A stretch of DNA of 38,671 nucleotides, taken from CAZHJG01 sp964533425 (GTDB taxonomy: Bacteria; Patescibacteriota; Saccharimonadia; Saccharimonadales; UBA4665). Location of the stretch: positions 1 through 38,671 of the forward strand of contig CAZHJG010000006.1 of assembly GCA_964533425.1 (NCBI GenBank), written 5' to 3'. Below, piece after piece: positions 37,634 through 38,671 of this stretch. Position numbers and translations under genes: made by a program. Under the pieces are notes generated by a model, which did not search any database, was not told the origin of the DNA, and saw only the letters and a list, made by a program, of their open reading frames with translations. How positions within the stretch are numbered: the first letter of the stretch is position 1; every line of letters starts with the position of its first letter.

Positions 37634-38671
37634 TATTTTTCCTTGTCTTCGTCGACGACTTCGCCTTCGATGGGCTCGTCTTTGTCAGACTTCTTCTTGT
37701 CGCCGGAACTGTCATCGGCGGAAGACTCTTCGGCCTCAGGCGACTGTTCGTACAGCTTGGCGCCAATGGGCATGAGTTTGTCGTTCAGCTCTTTGGCGGC
37801 GGCTTCCAGAGTGTCTTTGTCGGCCTTGTCGTCAGCTACGACTTTCTTGGCAGCTTCGACGGCTTCATCAAGTGTTTTCTTATCGTCGTCAGACAATTTT
37901 TCGCCATTATCGCTCTTCAGCTTTTCGGCCTGGTAAACGGCGCTATCCAGCAGGTTGCGGGCTTCGACGGCTTCGCGCTTCTGCTTGTCTTCTTCGGCAT
38001 GGGTCTCGGCTTCTTTGGCCATCTTTTCGACTTCGGTCTTGTCGAGATTGCCGGAGCCGCTGATGGTAATGCTCTGTTCTTTGCCGGTGCCCTTGTCTTT
38101 GGCGGTGACGTTCAGGATGCCGTTGGCGTCAATGTTGAAGGTGACTTCGATTTGTGGAACGCCGCGTGGGGCTGGAGGGATGCCGTCAAGCACAAATCGT
38201 CCAAGCGATTTGTTGTCAGCGATCATGTCACGCTCACCTTGAGCTACGTGAATTTCTACTTGTGGCTGATTGTCGGCAGCCGTGGAGAAAACTTCGGATT
38301 TAGAAGTGGGAATAGTGGTGTTGCGCTCGATCAGTTTGGTCATGACGCTGCCCATGGTCTCAATGCCGAGGCTCAGCGGTGTTACGTCCAGCAGCAGCAC
38401 GTCTTTGACGTCGCCTTGCAATACGCCACCTTGAATGGCCGCGCCGACGGCGACGACTTCGTCAGGATTCACGCCCTTCATTGGATCTTTCCCGAAGATC
38501 TTCTTAACCTTTTCTTGGACGGCTGGCATGCGCGTCATGCCACCAACCAAAACTACAGCGTCGATGTCAGCGGCTTTCAGCTTCGCGTCTTTCAGGGCTT
38601 TCTCGCAGGGAGCAGCCGTCTTGACGATCAGGTCAGCTACCAGGCTTTCCAGCTTGGCGCGAGTCAGCTTT
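37633..38671 (-). CDS. dnaK: chaperone DnaK (C-terminal part, runs off the window)
   Basis: About 346 residues are visible, continuing upstream beyond the window in frame (KLTRAKLESLVADLI... at the edge). The end of the nucleotide-binding domain with AVVLVGGMTRMPAVQ is followed by the substrate-binding domain (LLLDVTPLSLGIETMG, GERDMIADNKSLGRF), the helical lid and an acidic tail ending EGEVVDEDKEK. The start is outside the window. Confidence 0.97.
   Translation of the reverse strand, partial: KLTRAKLESLVADLIVKTAAPCEKALKDAKLKAADIDAVVLVGGMTRMPAVQEKVKKIFGKDPMKGVNPDEVVAVGAAIQGGVLQGDVKDVLLLDVTPLSLGIETMGSVMTKLIERNTTIPTSKSEVFSTAADNQPQVEIHVAQGERDMIADNKSLGRFVLDGIPPAPRGVPQIEVTFNIDANGILNVTAKDKGTGKEQSITISGSGNLDKTEVEKMAKEAETHAEEDKQKREAVEARNLLDSAVYQAEKLKSDNGEKLSDDDKKTLDEAVEAAKKVVADDKADKDTLEAAAKELNDKLMPIGAKLYEQSPEAEESSADDSSGDKKKSDKDEPIEGEVVDEDKEK

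Overview
The window looks like a chromosomal segment of a Candidatus Saccharibacteria (TM7, Patescibacteria/CPR) genome. This is an inference. It rests on moderate G+C, very compact gene packing with many ATGA/GTGA overlaps, standard use of TGA as stop, a compact TsaB, a ComEC without its nuclease-like domain, a PilB-PilC-pilin-PilMNO type IV pilus locus, ribonuclease Y, and many small orphan membrane proteins. There are no plasmid or phage hallmark genes and no CRISPR array.

Layout. 1-2436: start of an unknown gene, then a DUF4396 membrane protein divergent from a P1B-type metal ATPase; a palindrome holds both -10 boxes. 2440-4495: polyprenol/phytol-kinase-like protein, a 36-residue charged peptide, an orphan protein and a VKOR-family thiol oxidase. 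4555-5071: two tRNA-Pro genes (CGG, TGG) in a hairpin-rich stretch with repeats. 5072-13851 (mostly minus strand): DEDDh exonuclease, rny, tsaB, tsaE overlapping a lamin-tail surface protein, a PRC-barrel protein (plus strand), a peptidoglycan-binding protein, a C26 amidotransferase, then recA-hydrolase-recX. 14101-23294 (plus): type IV pilus/competence pseudopilus block pilB, pilC, major pilin with its own promoter and terminator, two minor pilins, a beta-solenoid PilX-like protein, pilM, pilN, pilO and a small membrane protein. 23333-28713 (minus): PH-domain protein, ruvCAB, yebC and comEC, so DNA uptake and recombination functions sit next to the pilus. 28917-31815: GlsB-like protein, methyltransferase, tRNA-Lys, a double-HTH regulator and a membrane protein. 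31860-34555: an inverted-repeat element and a three-gene overlapping operon encoding a RimB-like protease, a stand-alone Mur ligase and RimK. 34643-38671: small membrane protein, GGDEF protein, and a dnaK-(orphan)-cutA-(orphan)-dnaJ operon cut by the window end.

Two points stand out. First, the RimB-like protease / Mur ligase / RimK operon combines both catalytic modules of cyanophycin synthetase as separate genes with a glutamate-tail protease, and is the best candidate for an undescribed system. Second, at least seven first-in-transcript genes have a -10 box, usually with an upstream TGn extension, exactly six nucleotides before the start codon. This means leaderless mRNAs, while operon-internal genes use Shine-Dalgarno sites or stop/start overlaps.
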